Program-made: the position numbers and the translations under genes | Assembly (NCBI GenBank): GCA_025449115.1 | Contig: JAHLKC010000029.1 | Span: forward strand, 186,001-250,000 | Source of the DNA: Chytridium lagenaria | Lineage: Eukaryota; Chytridiomycota; Chytridiomycetes; Chytridiales; Chytridiaceae | Reading direction: 5' to 3' | Length of the DNA: 64,000 bases | In this document: positions 45,848-59,732 of the stretch, one piece after another | How the letters are laid out: each line of letters opens with the position of its first letter | How positions within the stretch are numbered: position 1 is the first letter of the stretch | The notes under the pieces: generated by a model | Told to the model about the DNA's origin: nothing | The model's database searches: none | Seen by the model: only the letters and a program-made list of their open reading frames with translations

Positions 45848-46033
45848 ATGGGTACAGGCAGAAAGAGTAGAATCACGCGTCGGATTGTATGTAAAACCAA
45901 TGGATTAAAACAGAATTAAAAAAGGTAATATAAGTTGGGTGGATGGAAGGGCATATTAAGTGTGAACTACAATTAAAGTAAAATGGTAACTTGATCTGTA
46001 CTAACATTTCAGCATCAATTCGCTGGGATAGGA
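45848..46033 (+). repeat. Dispersed repeat, copy 2
   Basis: Matches 11088-11273 in the same orientation across about 185 bp. It has no ORF and lies about 410 bp before the insulysin ATG. Confidence 0.75.
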
Positions 46034-46445
46034 ACACTTACACAGACGCGGATGATATAAATTTGAAAGAATAAACTGCCAACGTCTGATCCTTCAACCT
46101 CATTTTCCAAGCTCTTCGCTCTCCAGTATGTAAAAATGTGCTCTACCTAAGATGGTGAAAGTTAATAATCAGCAATGTGCCCAGCATCTACGTAAAAAGA
46201 TGGGTGGCTTCGATAAAAAACTTTTCATCTTTTTGTCGCTGATCATCTCCGAGATCCTCAAGGGATCACAGCAAACCAGCACGATTCCCCTTCTGTTTAC
46301 TGCAATATCCCGTCATTTAGTTCACAGGTCATCCAGGGGAACCGCTTTTTGCTTACAAGTCCATTTCGCAAGTTTGCTGTTGACAGCTCCCACTTTCCAC
46401 TATATGTGGCTGTGGTGCTTTCACTAGAAAAATAGCTGAATAAAA

Positions 46446-49400
46446 ATGCCTACTGTAAACTCAGCGCATCCCATGCCTCAGTCAATTCCATCCGCATCCG
46501 CATCCTCTCCGTCGCCACCATCTGAAGCATCATCTCACCTCAACCACCATGCATCCTCATCCTCATTATCTCCATCCCCTGCAAATCGACCACCTGCATC
46601 TGCATCGCACCCTGCTTCATTATCTGAACCTGATTCGATCATGTTAACAACGAGGCTTGCCACTCACAAGGTCTTTACCGATATAACCAAACCTGATTTG
46701 GATGATCGAACGTACAGGCTCCTGTCATTAGCCAACGGACTTGACTGCCTGGTGGTGTCAGATCCAACAACGGATCGAAGTTCTGCTGCTCTGGATGTCC
46801 ATGTTGGTGCGTTGATCTACCGTTCGTTATAATTCTGCACTTTTCGGGATCTTTTCGCAACGAGGCGTGCATTAAAGCTCACCTTATGTTTGTAGGATAT
46901 TTTAGTGACCCGGATGATGTCGAAGGGCTCGCTCACTTTTTGGAACATCTTCTCTTTTTGGTAAGTAGCGCGACACTTCTAATCAAATTATGTTAGCCCT
47001 TGATATGTCTGACACACTGTATGCAGGGAACAGAAAAGTATCCCGTAGAAAATGATTACTCTCAATTTCTGAGTGAGGTCGGAGGTGGTTATTCCAATGC
47101 ATTCACATCATCGGAGCATACAAACTTTTTCTTTGAGGTATATGGAAGAATCTTTAAAGTATACAGTGGTATGATTTTGATGCTGTTTTTCTATACAGGT
47201 ATCGTCCGAGGGAGAAGCTTTTGAAGGCGCGCTTGATCGCTTTGCCCAGTTCTTTATAGCACCTCTCTTTGACGAGAGCTGCACTGAGAGAGAGCTCAAA
47301 GCGGTAGATTCAGGTGAACACATTTTCGCATGTGTTTAGTTATTAAGATAGAAAGCCTAAAATTTTATTTTATAGAGCACAAAAAGAATATTCAGGATGA
47401 CTCGTGGAGAATCTCGCAGCTTGAAAAGGATCTCTCAAGTTCTGAGCACCCATACAAGAAGTTTGGAACGGGTTCCTGGGAAACGCTTCATGAGCTCCCG
47501 CTGAAAAAGGGTTTGGATATTCGAAAAATTCTGCTGGATTTTCACGACCGGTACTACTCAGCGGTAAGTATGCGCGCGTTGTTGAATTAAATTTCGTACG
47601 AGTGCTGAATGTCTACTTAGAATATTATGAAACTTGTTGTTTTGGGTAAAGAACCTGTGGACGTGCTATCTGAATGGGTTGTATCAAAGTTTAGCCCCGT
47701 TCACAACAAGAATATTCCTATACCAGCATTCCCCGGACACCCTCTCACGGATAAAGAATTAATGGTAAGCCCTGATTCGTTATCTTGCTTTGCTGATCGC
47801 TCTCCAGAAACTTATCCGCGTCAAACCCGTGAAGGATATGCAATCGCTTGACATTACCTTTCCTTTTCCTGATACTGTTCCCTTCTACCGGAAGTCACCC
47901 GATAGCTATCTGGCCCATCTTTTGGGGCATGAGGCACCAGGATCTGTCCTGGCCTTGTTGAGGGCGAAGGGTTGGGCAAACGGTTTAGGCTGCTCTGTCG
48001 CGCATGCCGGTATACACTTTGATTTCTTTAAGATATCCATAGAATTAACCGACGATGGCATGGGTTAGTTTGTGACTAAAACGAAGCGAAACTTACTAAC
48101 CTTAAATATCCTTTGTAGTGCATTGGCAAAGTATTGTTATAATCATTTTCCAATACATCGATTTGTTAAAAAAAAACGGGGTTCAAAATTGGATTTATGA
48201 CGAGGTAACTTCATCATGTCCAAGCGGCAGACCTGTTCTCTTTTGTTGTAACGATTTTAAACTTGCTCAATATTAGTGTAAAACGATGGCGAAGCTGACT
48301 TTCCGGTTCCAAGAAAAGTTTTCTGCGTCCGATTTCACCAGTTGGGCGTCTCAAAATATGCAGGCGTATGATAAAGCGGATATTCTTTCTGGATATTCAT
48401 TGATGGAGGAATTTGACGAGGATTTGATCCGCAGTCTTCTGGATTTGCTAAAGCCGGATCGATTTAGGTAAGCACCATTTTATGAAACTGAAGTCAACAT
48501 ATTACGTAGAGTGATGCTTGTTTCCACACAGCATGAAGCTGAGCATTGGGAAAAGGCTCCTTGGTACGGTACCGAGTATGTGATTGAAGATCTTCCTCCC
48601 TCGTTATTGGAAACTATCTCGAATCCTTCCCTAATGAAGAACTTCGCCTACCTGAACGGAATCCTTACATACCAGAGGACTTTAAAGTCATTACGCCAAC
48701 AATATCAGAGGTTGGTTTTCCTCTATTTTTCAGCATGTGTTTACACTTGTCTGCTTTTCCATTAAATAATAAAATTAGGATTATTCAACACGCACATCAT
48801 CTACGACTCTCCTTTGGCAAGGCTTTGGTACAAGTGTGATCAAACTTTCAAGGTTCCAGAACACAACTTGCTTTTTTCATTCGAACTACAAACTCATACT
48901 CTTGCCCTCGGTCGTCTGTTCTCAACCGTCTTTTCGTCGATCTCGTCGTTGACTCGCTAAGCGAAGAGACTTATAATGCAGAACTGGCAGGCCTGTATTA
49001 TTCATTATCAACACTGGTTGAAGGATTCGAGCTCAGAGTGGCAGGATACACTGATAAGATTTCAGTATTATTGGGCAAAGTCGTTCATACAATGAGAAAG
49101 TTGGAGATTGTTCCGGAACGCTTTTCCGCTATCAAGGAGGAGGTTCGTATCATTATGCGTTTCTTATAAAAATAAGATACATTCTTATGTCACCTCTGAT
49201 TAGACTGTACGGCACTACAAGAACTTTGACAACGAGAACCCGGATCATCATGCATCCTATTTTATGAATTGGATTCTCCAAGAAAAATTGTGGACCAACT
49301 CCGAGAAACTACAGGAGATTGAATCAATAACGGCGGAAGAAGTGTCCGAGTTCGCTCGTATCGCCTTACAGCAGCTTCACATCGAAGGCTTCGTTATGGG

Positions 49401-50704
49401 AACGGTTGCTCAAGACGAAGGCGTTTCTTACCTTAAGATCGTAGAGGACGGCCTTACTCTTAGGGAAATTCCTACACGACCTCTCCCTATCACTCTACGT
49501 TTCAGCCTCCTCCGAACGCATGTCATCCCCTACCCCACCATCCACTCCTCTATACCCACCTCCATCTCTGACACCTCTTTAAAACGATCTTGTAACGTCC
49601 ACGGATGCTCCCTCGGGGCGACTGAAACGCTGAAGGAAAATAATCACACCGTCGTAGGATATACTTACCGTCGCTCCTCCCCAACCACGACAACGTTAAC
49701 AATGCGCTCGAATATTACCTCCAAATCGGTGATGCCTCTAACAACGACCTCAGAGCACGCCTTCTACTCCTCGATCAGCTGGCGTCCGAACCTTGCTTTG
49801 ATCAGCTTAGGACAAAAGAGCAACTTGGTTATGTTGTGTGGAGTGGAATTCGAAGTACGATCTTTGATTGGGGATTTAGATTTATGGTGCAGTCCGAGAG
49901 GGATCCGGCGTATGTTGAGCAACGAATTGAGGTCTTTATCGTAAAACTTCGGCAGATTATCGATGAAATGCCGGAGGAAGAGTGCGTTTCTGTTTATTTT
50001 CTTCGTTTGACTATATATTTACCTTAAATCCTATCTCAGATATCAACGCAATGTTGATACGCTTGCCGCCAAACTCCTTCAGACCGACAAGAACCAAAAT
50101 GAGGCTGTTGATCGCCTGTGGGGGGCAATTAAATACTCTGGCTACCAATTCTACAGTTAGTGTCGCATTATGCTATATTGTGAATGTTGTCTCACACTGT
50201 TTTTTAGAGGGTCGACAGGATGCTGTAAACATTCGGAAAGTCACGCGTAGTGACCTTCTTGCTTTTTTCGATGAACGGATAGAAAAAAGTGGTATTTTGA
50301 GGGCTAAACTCAGTGTTCAAATTTGGAGCGATCATTCGATGAAGGAGTGGAAACAAGCGCAAGAGGCGGTTGCTAATGGCTCAGCGAACGTGAACGCTGC
50401 CGTAGATTCTGACACCGCGGTTGCTGCAGTTGGAGAGGTCGTTGCTCATGCTGCTGCTGACGATCATGTTGTCCCCGCCGTTGCTGACGTGTCACCAGTT
50501 GCTGTCGTAAATGATGCTGTGGCGTGTGACGGTGCTTTTAAGAAGGATGAGGCCAGCGAGATATTGTTGCCAAGATCATTAGACCTTGTGTTTGAGACGG
50601 ATGAGGCAGTGTCAGAGTTGAAGGGAACTTGGCTCCTCAGCAGAGGCGTGGTTCCGGCTTCTATATATAGCCACCTCGCTAAAGCTGCGGCTGTCAATGT
50701 CTGA
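46446..50704 (+). CDS. IDE: Insulin-degrading enzyme (insulysin, peptidase M16A)
   Basis: Zinc metallopeptidase that closes around short peptides. About 14 exons are seen. A Ser/Pro-rich N-terminal extension precedes the catalytic domain. [21 protein letters not shown] holds the inverted zinc motif HFLEH, and ELKAVDSEHKKN gives the third ligand Glu. [37 protein letters not shown] and [14 protein letters not shown] are typical. C-terminal domains include [71 protein letters not shown] and a last exon with an Ala/Val-rich insert. The frame slips by one base near 48632 (A-run), at 48872-48877 (T-run) and near 49520-49680. Apart from these the match is complete, so I annotate a gene. No organelle signal is clear. 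It ends 174 bp from the convergent SREBP gene. Confidence 0.92.
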
Positions 50705-50877
50705 GATCATTGGTGGAAAGTGGTTATTAACAAATACCGAAAGAAATACGCAATAATGTAAATGGACGTTTATTCAATAAAAATCATGAGGGGGGAGATC
50801 AGGATATACGAAAGTAAAAAATGTTCAAACATGAATGTGTGCGTAGTCCAAATCAAGTAATTTTAGAGATAGTTTCT

Positions 50878-53800
50878 TTACAAAGCACCCCAGTCCCTAA
50901 CACATTCTACCATTCGGCTAATCGCCAGCTTGGACTCCCTCCCAATTCCAACAACGACACCCTCATCTGCCGCAAAGGTAGAGAACTTTGGAAGCCCCAT
51001 CCTCATGCGAAAAATAGCATCTCGTTGGCAGTGAGACAGCAACATCACCCACATCTTGCGACAAAGCCAATGCCCACGAGAGAGCACAGAATTCAACAGC
51101 CGACACAAGCGTCCCAAGCGACCCTTCACGTTTCACCGTTTCAGTGGAAGACATAAGCCCCGCAAGCTCTTCAACTAGTTTCATACGCAGCTTCCATCTC
51201 TCCAGCTCTTGCCAAAACAACCACATTCATGCAAGAGATGATAAGGTCAGATCGGCGGTTGGTAATAATGTTTCATCCGCATCCATCTGCGCGTCAACTT
51301 CAAGGAACACGGCGGTAGCCGCCATCTCGGCCCTTCCAAGTCTTGAAGCTGCCATATTTTTGTCAGACCTTAAAGAGGAAGCCGACCACGCCGCCATCAA
51401 TGCGCAGGCCGATGCAAGCCACTTCCCCAGAAGGTCTTCGGAGAGCTCAGAGGCGCGAAGGTGTTCAGCGAACGATCTTAAACGTGCCAGAGCCTCTTCT
51501 TCCCGTTCGCTAGAAGAGGAAGTGCTGGCAATAGCGCTACGTAAGGGGAAGGCGAAGAGAGGGATAGACGACGCGGTAGGCAATTGGCGATTGGACGAGA
51601 TTTTCATGGCGGACATAAGGATATCCCGACAGAGGTACAAATAGCGGTGAGAGCGAAATGCAGCTTCAAGACCACCAAGGCCTTGAACGGAAGATTCACT
51701 GGTTGAACAAGAGTTCTTGTAAACACTAGTTGACACAAACGCCAGGAGATCAGAGTCATCCGCCAAGGTTCTTGCCGGCAGTGGTTGCGGCGGTCGATAA
51801 ACATTAAAGCGCGAGAGTCAGCGTGTTGCGCGCCATCATAAAGAGGCCCTACAGGGTTTTTGTTCAATTTCGCGTCCCTTGCAATCGAGCACCCACGTCT
51901 CCAAAGCTTTGCAGCCACGGGATACAGATAGATCGAACAAGAGTGGTGGCCTGCGATGCGTCTGAAGCGATAAGGTTGGTCTTTGATACCAACGGCGGCA
52001 GTAAGGAACATGCGAGATAGCGTGGCGTTTGAGACAACAGGCCATGAACCGGACGATGATTGGATAAGGGAAGCCTCTGATGCGAGAAATAGAGAGAGCC
52101 TAAGGCGGTGGAGGGAAGAGGGAGATTCATGAGCTAATAATATATGTAAGCGATTGAAAGCAGATTGAGACATAAAAGAAGGAAACTTACCGAGTTCAAA
52201 GTCAAGCATCGCCAAGGCCGTCTTAGCACCTTCAATCGCTCTCTCTACTCTCTTATTTATGGCAGCTCCAGCAGCTTTGCTCCCAAGTCCCTTCCCCAGC
52301 CGCAGAAAATGTAAGCATGACCCCAACCGTCTCCACCCACAACCCAGCTCCGAATCCCGCATTTACGCTGCATCTAAGAGCCTCATACACAGTAGCCACA
52401 ATGCCGGAAAAGCTACCGCGTGATGGCGCAACATATCCCAAATCGACTAGACGCGCAAGATGGTAAGAGCGATCTTTGCGACGTTCGACGCGTCCGGACA
52501 CAGGCTCGGGATCGCGTCGACGAGGACTTTGGATGCGGCGAGAGTCGAGGAACGTGCGAAGAATAGTAAGGAGACCGAAAATGAATATGGCAGTCTTAAA
52601 TAGAAACCTACGTTCACAACGCGGGAAAAAGGGTCTACAGTTAGATGCTACTCACGATAACAAAAAAGCACAATACGGTAACTTACCACAGAACCATCGC
52701 AGCTTGCAGGATTGCCGTGCCGAGTGTATCAGCCGAGACTCCTCCTTCAAGGATACCTCTCCGCAAGCCAGTTGTCACTAACTTGTCTGTGGGGGCCATA
52801 ATCACAGGCACCCTTTCTACACCAGTTCCATTCCTTTCCCATTCCATATGCCGCTCCCCATCCCCAATGACAACACCGCGCGATCTTACACCAGTCTCCT
52901 CTCCCCACTCTCCTACCGGAGATGGCACATACAAAACACCCGCGGTCATGAACATCATCGCCATCATACGAACACCCGCACTTCCACTGGATCCACCACC
53001 GTCCTCTTCCCCACTTGCCTTCCTTGCCCTCTTATTCGGAGATCCATGTTTAGGCCTTTCAGAGCTCACGTGTGCAGACTGTTGCTCACTACCGTGACTC
53101 GCAAACCAAACTCCCTGTGCCCCACCACTCCCCACAAGGGGTGGCGAGAGAAACGGGTGAAGGAAGCGCATCCCCTCCAAAAAAGCTGGCACCCGCACCT
53201 TGCGGCATTTCACCACCACCCGAAATTTGACGCAAATGACCAGTCCAGTTCGGCGGGGCATTACCTGCACCCTCCATCGCTCTCTGCTGTTCCAGAAACT
53301 CCCTCATTCTCCTCGACTCCTCCCTTGCAGCATTGATCTCAGCTTTTAGATGAACAATATATTCTGTCGCTTTCCTAAGAATTGTAGCCTTGTTGGATTT
53401 AGTGGCAGCCGGTATTCCGTCCACAAGCTCAGTGCTATCATTATCGTCATCATCATCACTATCGTCGATAGCGTCTTTCCGCTTCTTCGACGACGCGGTG
53501 GCGGAGGTGGAAGTGGTTCTGGGAACGTTGAGAGCGGGTACCACAGCTTTCAGATCAGAGATGCGTTGATTGATATTGTTGCGGTATCGTCGCTCTATCG
53601 CGTTGTGAGCGACTTTGCGGACAGGTTTAGCGCGGGCGGATGACGATGAAGCATTTTGATTTAATCCGCCAGAAGAGAGAACGGCAGGAAGTTGAGCGTG
53701 AGTTTGGGGTTGTGGCTGGGATTGCAGGTTAGAAACATAGGGTGGGATAGGGCGAGGTGGCATATTTGCGTTGGCTTGTGATTGGAGGTTGAACATGGGC

Positions 53801-55455
53801 AGGGCAGAAGCTCCCGATGCTGCAGCTATTGCCTTGTTCGCCTCTTCCTTTCTGAAGGCGGGAACAAGGACAGCAGCGGAAACTGATGCCTTTAGGGCCT
53901 TATCTCGTTTAATCTTGGTCGCGTTGGCAGAGAGAGGTGGACGCCCACGTTTTTTCTTGGGAGGTGCCAAAGCTTCAGCAGCTGCGGCAGCCGCAGCAAC
54001 CGCACCGGTGAAGATAGGAGCTCCCGATTTCGTATCCATCTTTTGTGCATTGCTATTAGCAGTGTCATTTTCTACGTTCCGCGAAGCACAGAGTTTATCT
54101 TCCGATTCAGCTGAATTATTGTTCATTTGTTGCTCTACACCAAGCTTCAGCGACGCAGTGAGTGACATCGTCAACGGTGTTGATGACGAAATTGCATTCA
54201 TGGGAGCAAATGCCGACATCCCAACAAGTTCCTTCGTCGCAGGCGTTTGTTGAGGTACCATGCCCATCGACTCGGATCTTTTCCGAACCTCCATCGCTGC
54301 AGGGTCTTCATCCCTTGGCATCATGGAAATATGCGCCAAACCAAGGCCAGCAGACAGATGTGCGCCATGCATGTCCTCTGTACTTCCAGGAAATACTCCA
54401 ACTTCATCGGGTGACGGCGAGGCATACATACTTGAGTCCAAGATATGATCGGAAAGGAATTCGAGCTCTTCGTCGGACATGGCGGCGGGTGGAGAGCGTG
54501 ATGAAGATTCACGGCCGGAATATGAAGATGCTGGAGGAGACGCTGACGAAGTGAGAGAGAGGGCGGCGTTGGTAGAGGTGACAGGGTGAAGGGATGAGCC
54601 AAATGTGTGCGCTGTGGAGAGGCCACCTGAACTATATCCAAAGTCCCCTCCACTTTGAGTGTTGGTGGATGATTGAAGGAGCGAGGCGTACGATGACATT
54701 GAGAGAGGGGTATGGTCCGAGACGTGCGGTGCGGTGGTCAGAGAATAGTGTTGTTGATGATCATTTGCGGCAAGATGAAGTGCGAGAGCAGCGGTCGTAG
54801 AAGTTGGCCTACTACCCATCCTTACTCCGCCAAATTGAGACATAAGCATGTCGTTGGTGGCAGTATCTCCGGACGATTGCAACCGCTGAAGTAGAGAAAG
54901 TGATGACGGGTCATAAGCCTCCTGATGCATCTGCGCATTCGGAAGTGATGCAAGGACAGAGGACAGGTTCCCAGCAGTCGTGGTCATCATTCCGTGTCCA
55001 GGGTGCAAAAACATGGGGTTGGAGGAATTCCCGGTAGCAGCTGCCGCTCTATTTGAAGCAAGTTGACGTAAAAGAGGATGGTTCTCCTGTTCAATTTGCT
55101 TTTGCTTTATCTCTTGCTGTTTCACCTCAAGCTCATGGAGCTGGTGCTGCATTAATTGCCATCTCACCATCTCTTGCATGTTCTCGGCGATGGCAGCGGC
55201 AGCCTTTGCAGCTGCAATCATTTGTTCCAAGCTTGGGGCATTAGGAGGAGCACCTTGCATTGAAGATGCAGGTGGCGGTGAGGCTCCAGGAGATACAGCA
55301 TTGACGGATGAAGAGGAGGAAGCAGAGGCAGACATCATCTGTAACTGGTGGTGGTGATACTGCTGCTGCTGTTGTTGTTGTTGTTGCTGGTGGTGATGCT
55401 GTTGTTGTTGCTGCTGCTGTTGTTGCTGCTGACGGTCACCGCCAGTGACGTCCAT
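50878..55455 (-). CDS. SREBP-type membrane-bound bHLH transcription factor
   Basis: Sterol/oxygen-responsive factor held in the ER and released by cleavage. The first ORF of 788 codons starts with polyGln/His tracts and a Ser-rich activation region. The bHLH lies at about residues 615-715: VAHNAIERRYRNNINQRISDL has the Tyr (ERRYR) that marks SREBPs, and helix 2 is KATILRKATEYIVHLKAEI. The loop carries an acidic insert (DDSDDDDDNDSTE). In another frame the minus strand continues with RMMAMMFMTAGVLYVPSP (TM1), a loop, then after an intron KTAIFIFGLLTILRTFL (TM2). A C-terminal part (GIVATVYEALRCSVNAGFG, KAAGAAINKRVERAIEG, LGGLEAAFRSHRYLYLCRD) resembles the fungal DUF2014 region that binds Scap. 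One-base slips occur near 53140, 52290, 51810 and 51060, mostly at G/C runs. The end is a TAA at 50878. Confidence 0.85.
55345..55431 (-). repeat. PolyGln/His-coding repeat in SREBP
   Basis: Mixed CAG/CAA runs broken by CAC triplets encode two Gln tracts of about ten residues, each flanked by His, near the SREBP N-terminus. Confidence 0.85.
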
Positions 55456-57311
55456 CGTTTTTCTTTAAAAATGAATGACGGCGCAACGAATGATGGCGAT
55501 GGCACGATCGTCTATGTTGTAAAAAGGAATACCAACGAAAAAGTCATCAAAGACAAAACAAATGGGACCATGTATTATATTTTTCAAATTGTCAAGTTCC
55601 AAAAAACATGATTTTAGGATTGGTTTAAATTGTCGGATGATGGAAAGATTGCTCTAATGTCATTTGGCGTCTTCGATCTTCCTTGAGCGATGATGATTGA
55701 TGATGGCTCTGATGGCAATAAGGGTTATAACGATGGTACATAGGCATCCTTTATTACGGTCCTGTTGGATCAATGCAAATATTATACCTTTGGCCTTCTG
55801 TGATAACCATACTATTTTGTCACTTGCAAAGAAACGGTCACTCGCTACGGTGTATTCCAACGTTGGAATACTTTGTGGTCCTGGAATCAGACTGATGAAA
55901 TTTTCAGGATTGCCCGAGAAATCCATAGGGCCACCGTTCAAAAGTATAATGCTGGCTCCATGCGGCCGTATCACTTCCGTATACAAGTTTTCTCAAGTGT
56001 AAGCAATTACGTGAGGAATTCGGGATTAAGTATAATCAATAGTGAGACAGTAAAGGTCGACGCTATGTATTTGTTACGTTTACGGCGTTAAATACGGAAG
56101 TCTCGCATACGTTAATGTCACAACGAGCCGCATTATGCTCCTAGATTCTCGGCAACTTAGGAAGTCACGTTATCGACGTCGAACGCTGGATAAACGCTGT
56201 GCACACTCTGCCAATAGTTCTTTCCCAGCTCGATTAGTTGCTCGATTAGTTGCTCCTTATGCGATAGGAAATCGACTGCCCTTGCAAGGCTTCACATAGC
56301 ACTGGTTTGCAGGGAGCTGCCACGCTTGATCATGGGATAGCCATTAAAAAGACTGGATTATCGTCTATTGTTAACTCAAATTCTAGGTCATATGGGCACC
56401 TATTCCACTATTGTGGATAAGGTCCTTTCCTAAGGCACGACGTATAGCGTGTTTTATGAAGGCAGTGATTTAGCTTTCTGATCAAATAAGGGTAATTTTG
56501 TTATTGCCATAGCCACTGAGGATAGCTGAGCTTTTGGTCCTCGACGTTCCAAGGAGACGCACAAACGTCGCGGCTTAGTTAAAATGGTTTTTTATCGGGA
56601 GGATTGGGGGAGAGTGAGTGAGGGGGTTAATGCGGTGACTTTGGCGGCCACTATGTATAGGTCATTGGATATATGGACGAAGAGGGGAGGGGATGGAGGG
56701 CAGACATGCTTGTAATTTGGACTGAAGACCACATTTAAATTCCCATTTTATATGGAGGATTATATCTTCACTGGGAGAATAAATAAAAAAAACAACAAAA
56801 CCATTTGCCGTCTCATTTGGCATATTCACAAAACGCTGAAGACATGCAACAACATAAATCTCCTGTCCCAAAATACCATTGTCCAACAACTCCAGATGTA
56901 TTTATTCCCATCGTTTTGTCACTCTATATTTTTATGAGATGCAGGCCCAAAAAGCTTCTTTGCCTACTTTGTTCGTCAACCGAAACCAAAGTATTTAACA
57001 AAAATCTTTAAAAAACCCATACTGAAGAGAAAATAGAGCAAACATGAAAATAAAATTGAAAAGAAAGCAAACAGCAAACAGTCGTAAATAAAGGCAAAGA
57101 AAAGCCGGATAGATATATGTAAATATGTTGTCAAAAAAAAAAAAGTAATAAAAAAATAGGAGAGAAGCATGAAACGATCTAGGTTTAAGCAAAGGTCTAG
57201 TGGGGGTAATAAAAAGAAAAGGACAGTCTAGAGGAAGAAAAAAATCGGATGCGCGTCAAGCTATACGAAAAAAGAAAAGAATGAAAGAAGGACAACACAA
57301 ATCCGCGGATA
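55456..57311. other. Intergenic region with a possible gene remnant
   Basis: On the minus strand 55986-55660 a 108-codon ORF ends with a hydrophobic helix and a basic tail (IVITLIAIRAIINHHRSRKIEDAK). Coding-like text continues upstream to about 56100 but with stops, so it may be a decayed membrane protein gene. The rest, 56100-57300, is AT-rich with no supported gene. Confidence 0.3.
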
Positions 57312-59732
57312 TCAATTCTTTGCCCCCAACAACGCCGCCCTAAACCTCCTCCTGACATCCCCAACCACCCCTCCATCAACCCATCCCGGCAAATACCCCA
57401 ACGTCACATTCATCCTCCCATCCACCGTCACCGCCCACACCCCAATTTGTCCCGTCATCCCCGTCCCTCTCACCGTCTCAACAACACACGTCCCCAATAA
57501 CCCTCCAAACCCACCCTCATCCTCATCTGCAGACACAGCAAGAACCGCATGTCTCCCCAAATTCGCAACCGTATACGCAAGAGGAACCCCATTGTCAGGC
57601 TTCACCACCACCTTCCTCACAACCTTCTTCTCAACAGGCTTCTTAACTTCAACTTTCTTCGGTGCACTCCCAAACAAAGCCCCAAGACTCTCCCCGCCCG
57701 ACAAAGAGGTCGCCGCAGCCGCCGCCGCATAATCGACGCTGGATCATCCTCCACATCCACACCAGGTACAAAAAACGGTCTCACAGGCAACTCCTCCCCC
57801 TTCCTCCCTTCATCACAACTCGGCCCTGTAAACCCGTTAGAAAACCTCCACCCCTCAAACCCAGTCCCCATCCGGAAAAACTCAAAATGCTCCCCCCTCA
57901 CAACCCCTCCCCTCAACCCACATGACGCCTCTACCGCATGCACATTGGCTTGATGATAACAAGAAAATCCGTTCCTCCCAATCCCAACCACCTTCACCCC
58001 CTCATGTCGCACGAACATTCGCGCATCATACGCCCCATCCACATCAGAGGCAACACCAAGATCTCCCCTAGTGTCAACAGCCACAGCTCCAAGAACCGCC
58101 ACTGTCGGTGTATCAACAGTCGTCGGGGATCTTTTCGACAGGATCCGTTGCGCAGTCTCAGTAAACGGCGCAACGGCCACCGCAATCGCCCCACAAAGCA
58201 ACGCCGTAACAGAGACCCCAGCAGCCCTCGCGCGCATCTCTAATTCCCTCGTCTCATATCGATTTAAATGCATCGCAACAACACGAGTCTCATCACCTCC
58301 CCGTGTCGGTTTGGATCGTTTCACAGCATCCACCACCCAAGTCACGTTTTCTGCAACAACTGGGCGGACCACAAATGCACCGGGGTGGATGAGCGGCGAC
58401 GCGCCAGAGGAGGACATCCAGTAACGAAGCGATGACAAGCGGGCTGTAAAGGTGGCATAACGGGACCAGGTTTTAAGAGCAACGGGGAGCACGTCAAAGG
58501 TGGGTGCGGATTTTCCCCATTGGACGAGATCTTTGGTGTCGCTGCGGAGGGAGGTGGTTGACGAGGAGGTGCGGAGGGTGGACGCGGAGGATTTTCGGCT
58601 GATGGAGGAGGTTGTAGGGAACCCGTGTGAATGGTATGGGATGAAGATGGGGAGATGAGAGATGAGGAGTCGTTTGGGGGGGAGGAAGGGAATGAGCCGT
58701 GGATGTTTGGTGGGGTACCTGGACGAGAGGGGGAGGGGATGGAGTTTGAGGAGGGGACGGGAGATGAATAGTATGAGATTGTTTAGTAGAGTGATCACCT
58801 ATGAGGGTAGCTGTCTCGCTAGTCTCACTACCTCCCGAAGCTCTACGGACGAGTTGAACAGGAGCTGCGGGTGGTGCGAGTGCCTCCGTAACAGTGGGAG
58901 GGGGTGTGGAGGAGATAGGTGATGAAGGCAGACGAAGACCGTAGACGAGGGAAACCCAAGATCGAAGAATCTCTACGGCAACTGTAGCGTCAAAAGCACA
59001 ATGCGCCAACGTAAAGATCACACGAACAAGTTTCGGGTCTGATCGTTTCGCTACAACCGTCAAGCGTGCAAGAGGGCCCCTTGCGAGTGGCATAGGGGTG
59101 GACATTTCCTCTGTAACGTATTTCTGCATGGCGACATCGAGGAGTGAAGATTCACCTTCATCCCCCTCCACACCCTCATCATCGTCATCGGGGATCAAAG
59201 AACCGTTTTGCTCTTTCTCAAGTTTCTCAGCCAATTCCTTCTCCTCCTCCTCCTCAAGCGTCACAACGCGAATAGGGATGGACGCGGCCGGATGTCTTGC
59301 CGGCAACTCCTCAAAGCAAAGTCGGGTCTTACCGCTCGCTTGCTTGGACAAAGGGTCCATCGGTTTACCCTCTGCATCCACCCAGGTATGCATCTCAGGT
59401 CCACCCTTCAATGTGGTGGCGTCTGTTTCCATGACGCCACCAACCGGTCCCCAAGATCACCCTTGACCGCAACAATGGATGTGTCTTGGAAAGTGCATCC
59501 AGGGCTGCTCTGCTTGCAAAGAGGAAGGTGTGGAGGGAGTTAAAGTCGCGGAGGGTGGCGGAAAAGATGAGGGAGAGGTTGGAGACGTCTCCTGGGATAG
59601 TGAGGTATGAGGATTCTCGGACGTTAAGGGGTCGTTGAGGACGGGGGGTGGGTTGTTTTTTCTTGGATGAGGGTGGCGGGTTGATCGAGAGTCGGTGCAC
59701 TCGGATGAGACGGATGGTGAGAAGGCAAACAT
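57312..59732 (-). CDS. HXXXD-type (condensation/BAHD-like) acyltransferase
   Basis: From about 59732 the minus strand reads RPLNVRESSYLTIPGDVSNLSLIFSATLRDFNSLHTFLFASRAALDALSKTHPLLRSRV, the N-terminal part of CoA- or carrier-dependent acyltransferases. The catalytic motif follows in VIFTLAHCAFDATVAVEILRSW (HCAFD, about 58988-59010). Later come LKTWSRYATFTARLSSLRYWMSS, AGVSVTALLCGAIAVAV and a C-terminal domain with GVWAVTVDGRMNVTLGYLPGW. The frame slips at a C-run (59643-59648), near 59430, near 58780 and near 57700. The alcohol acetyltransferase and surfactin-type condensation groups share this order; the acceptor is unknown. Low-complexity Ser/Pro inserts separate the two halves. No signal peptide is clear. 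Confidence 0.65.

Larger units (their letters stand above)
45096..46445. other. Intergenic region
   Basis: Besides the two repeats listed separately, it is T-rich up to about 45500. Short ORFs such as 46152-46427 have no recognisable content. It should carry the insulysin promoter. Confidence 0.4.
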
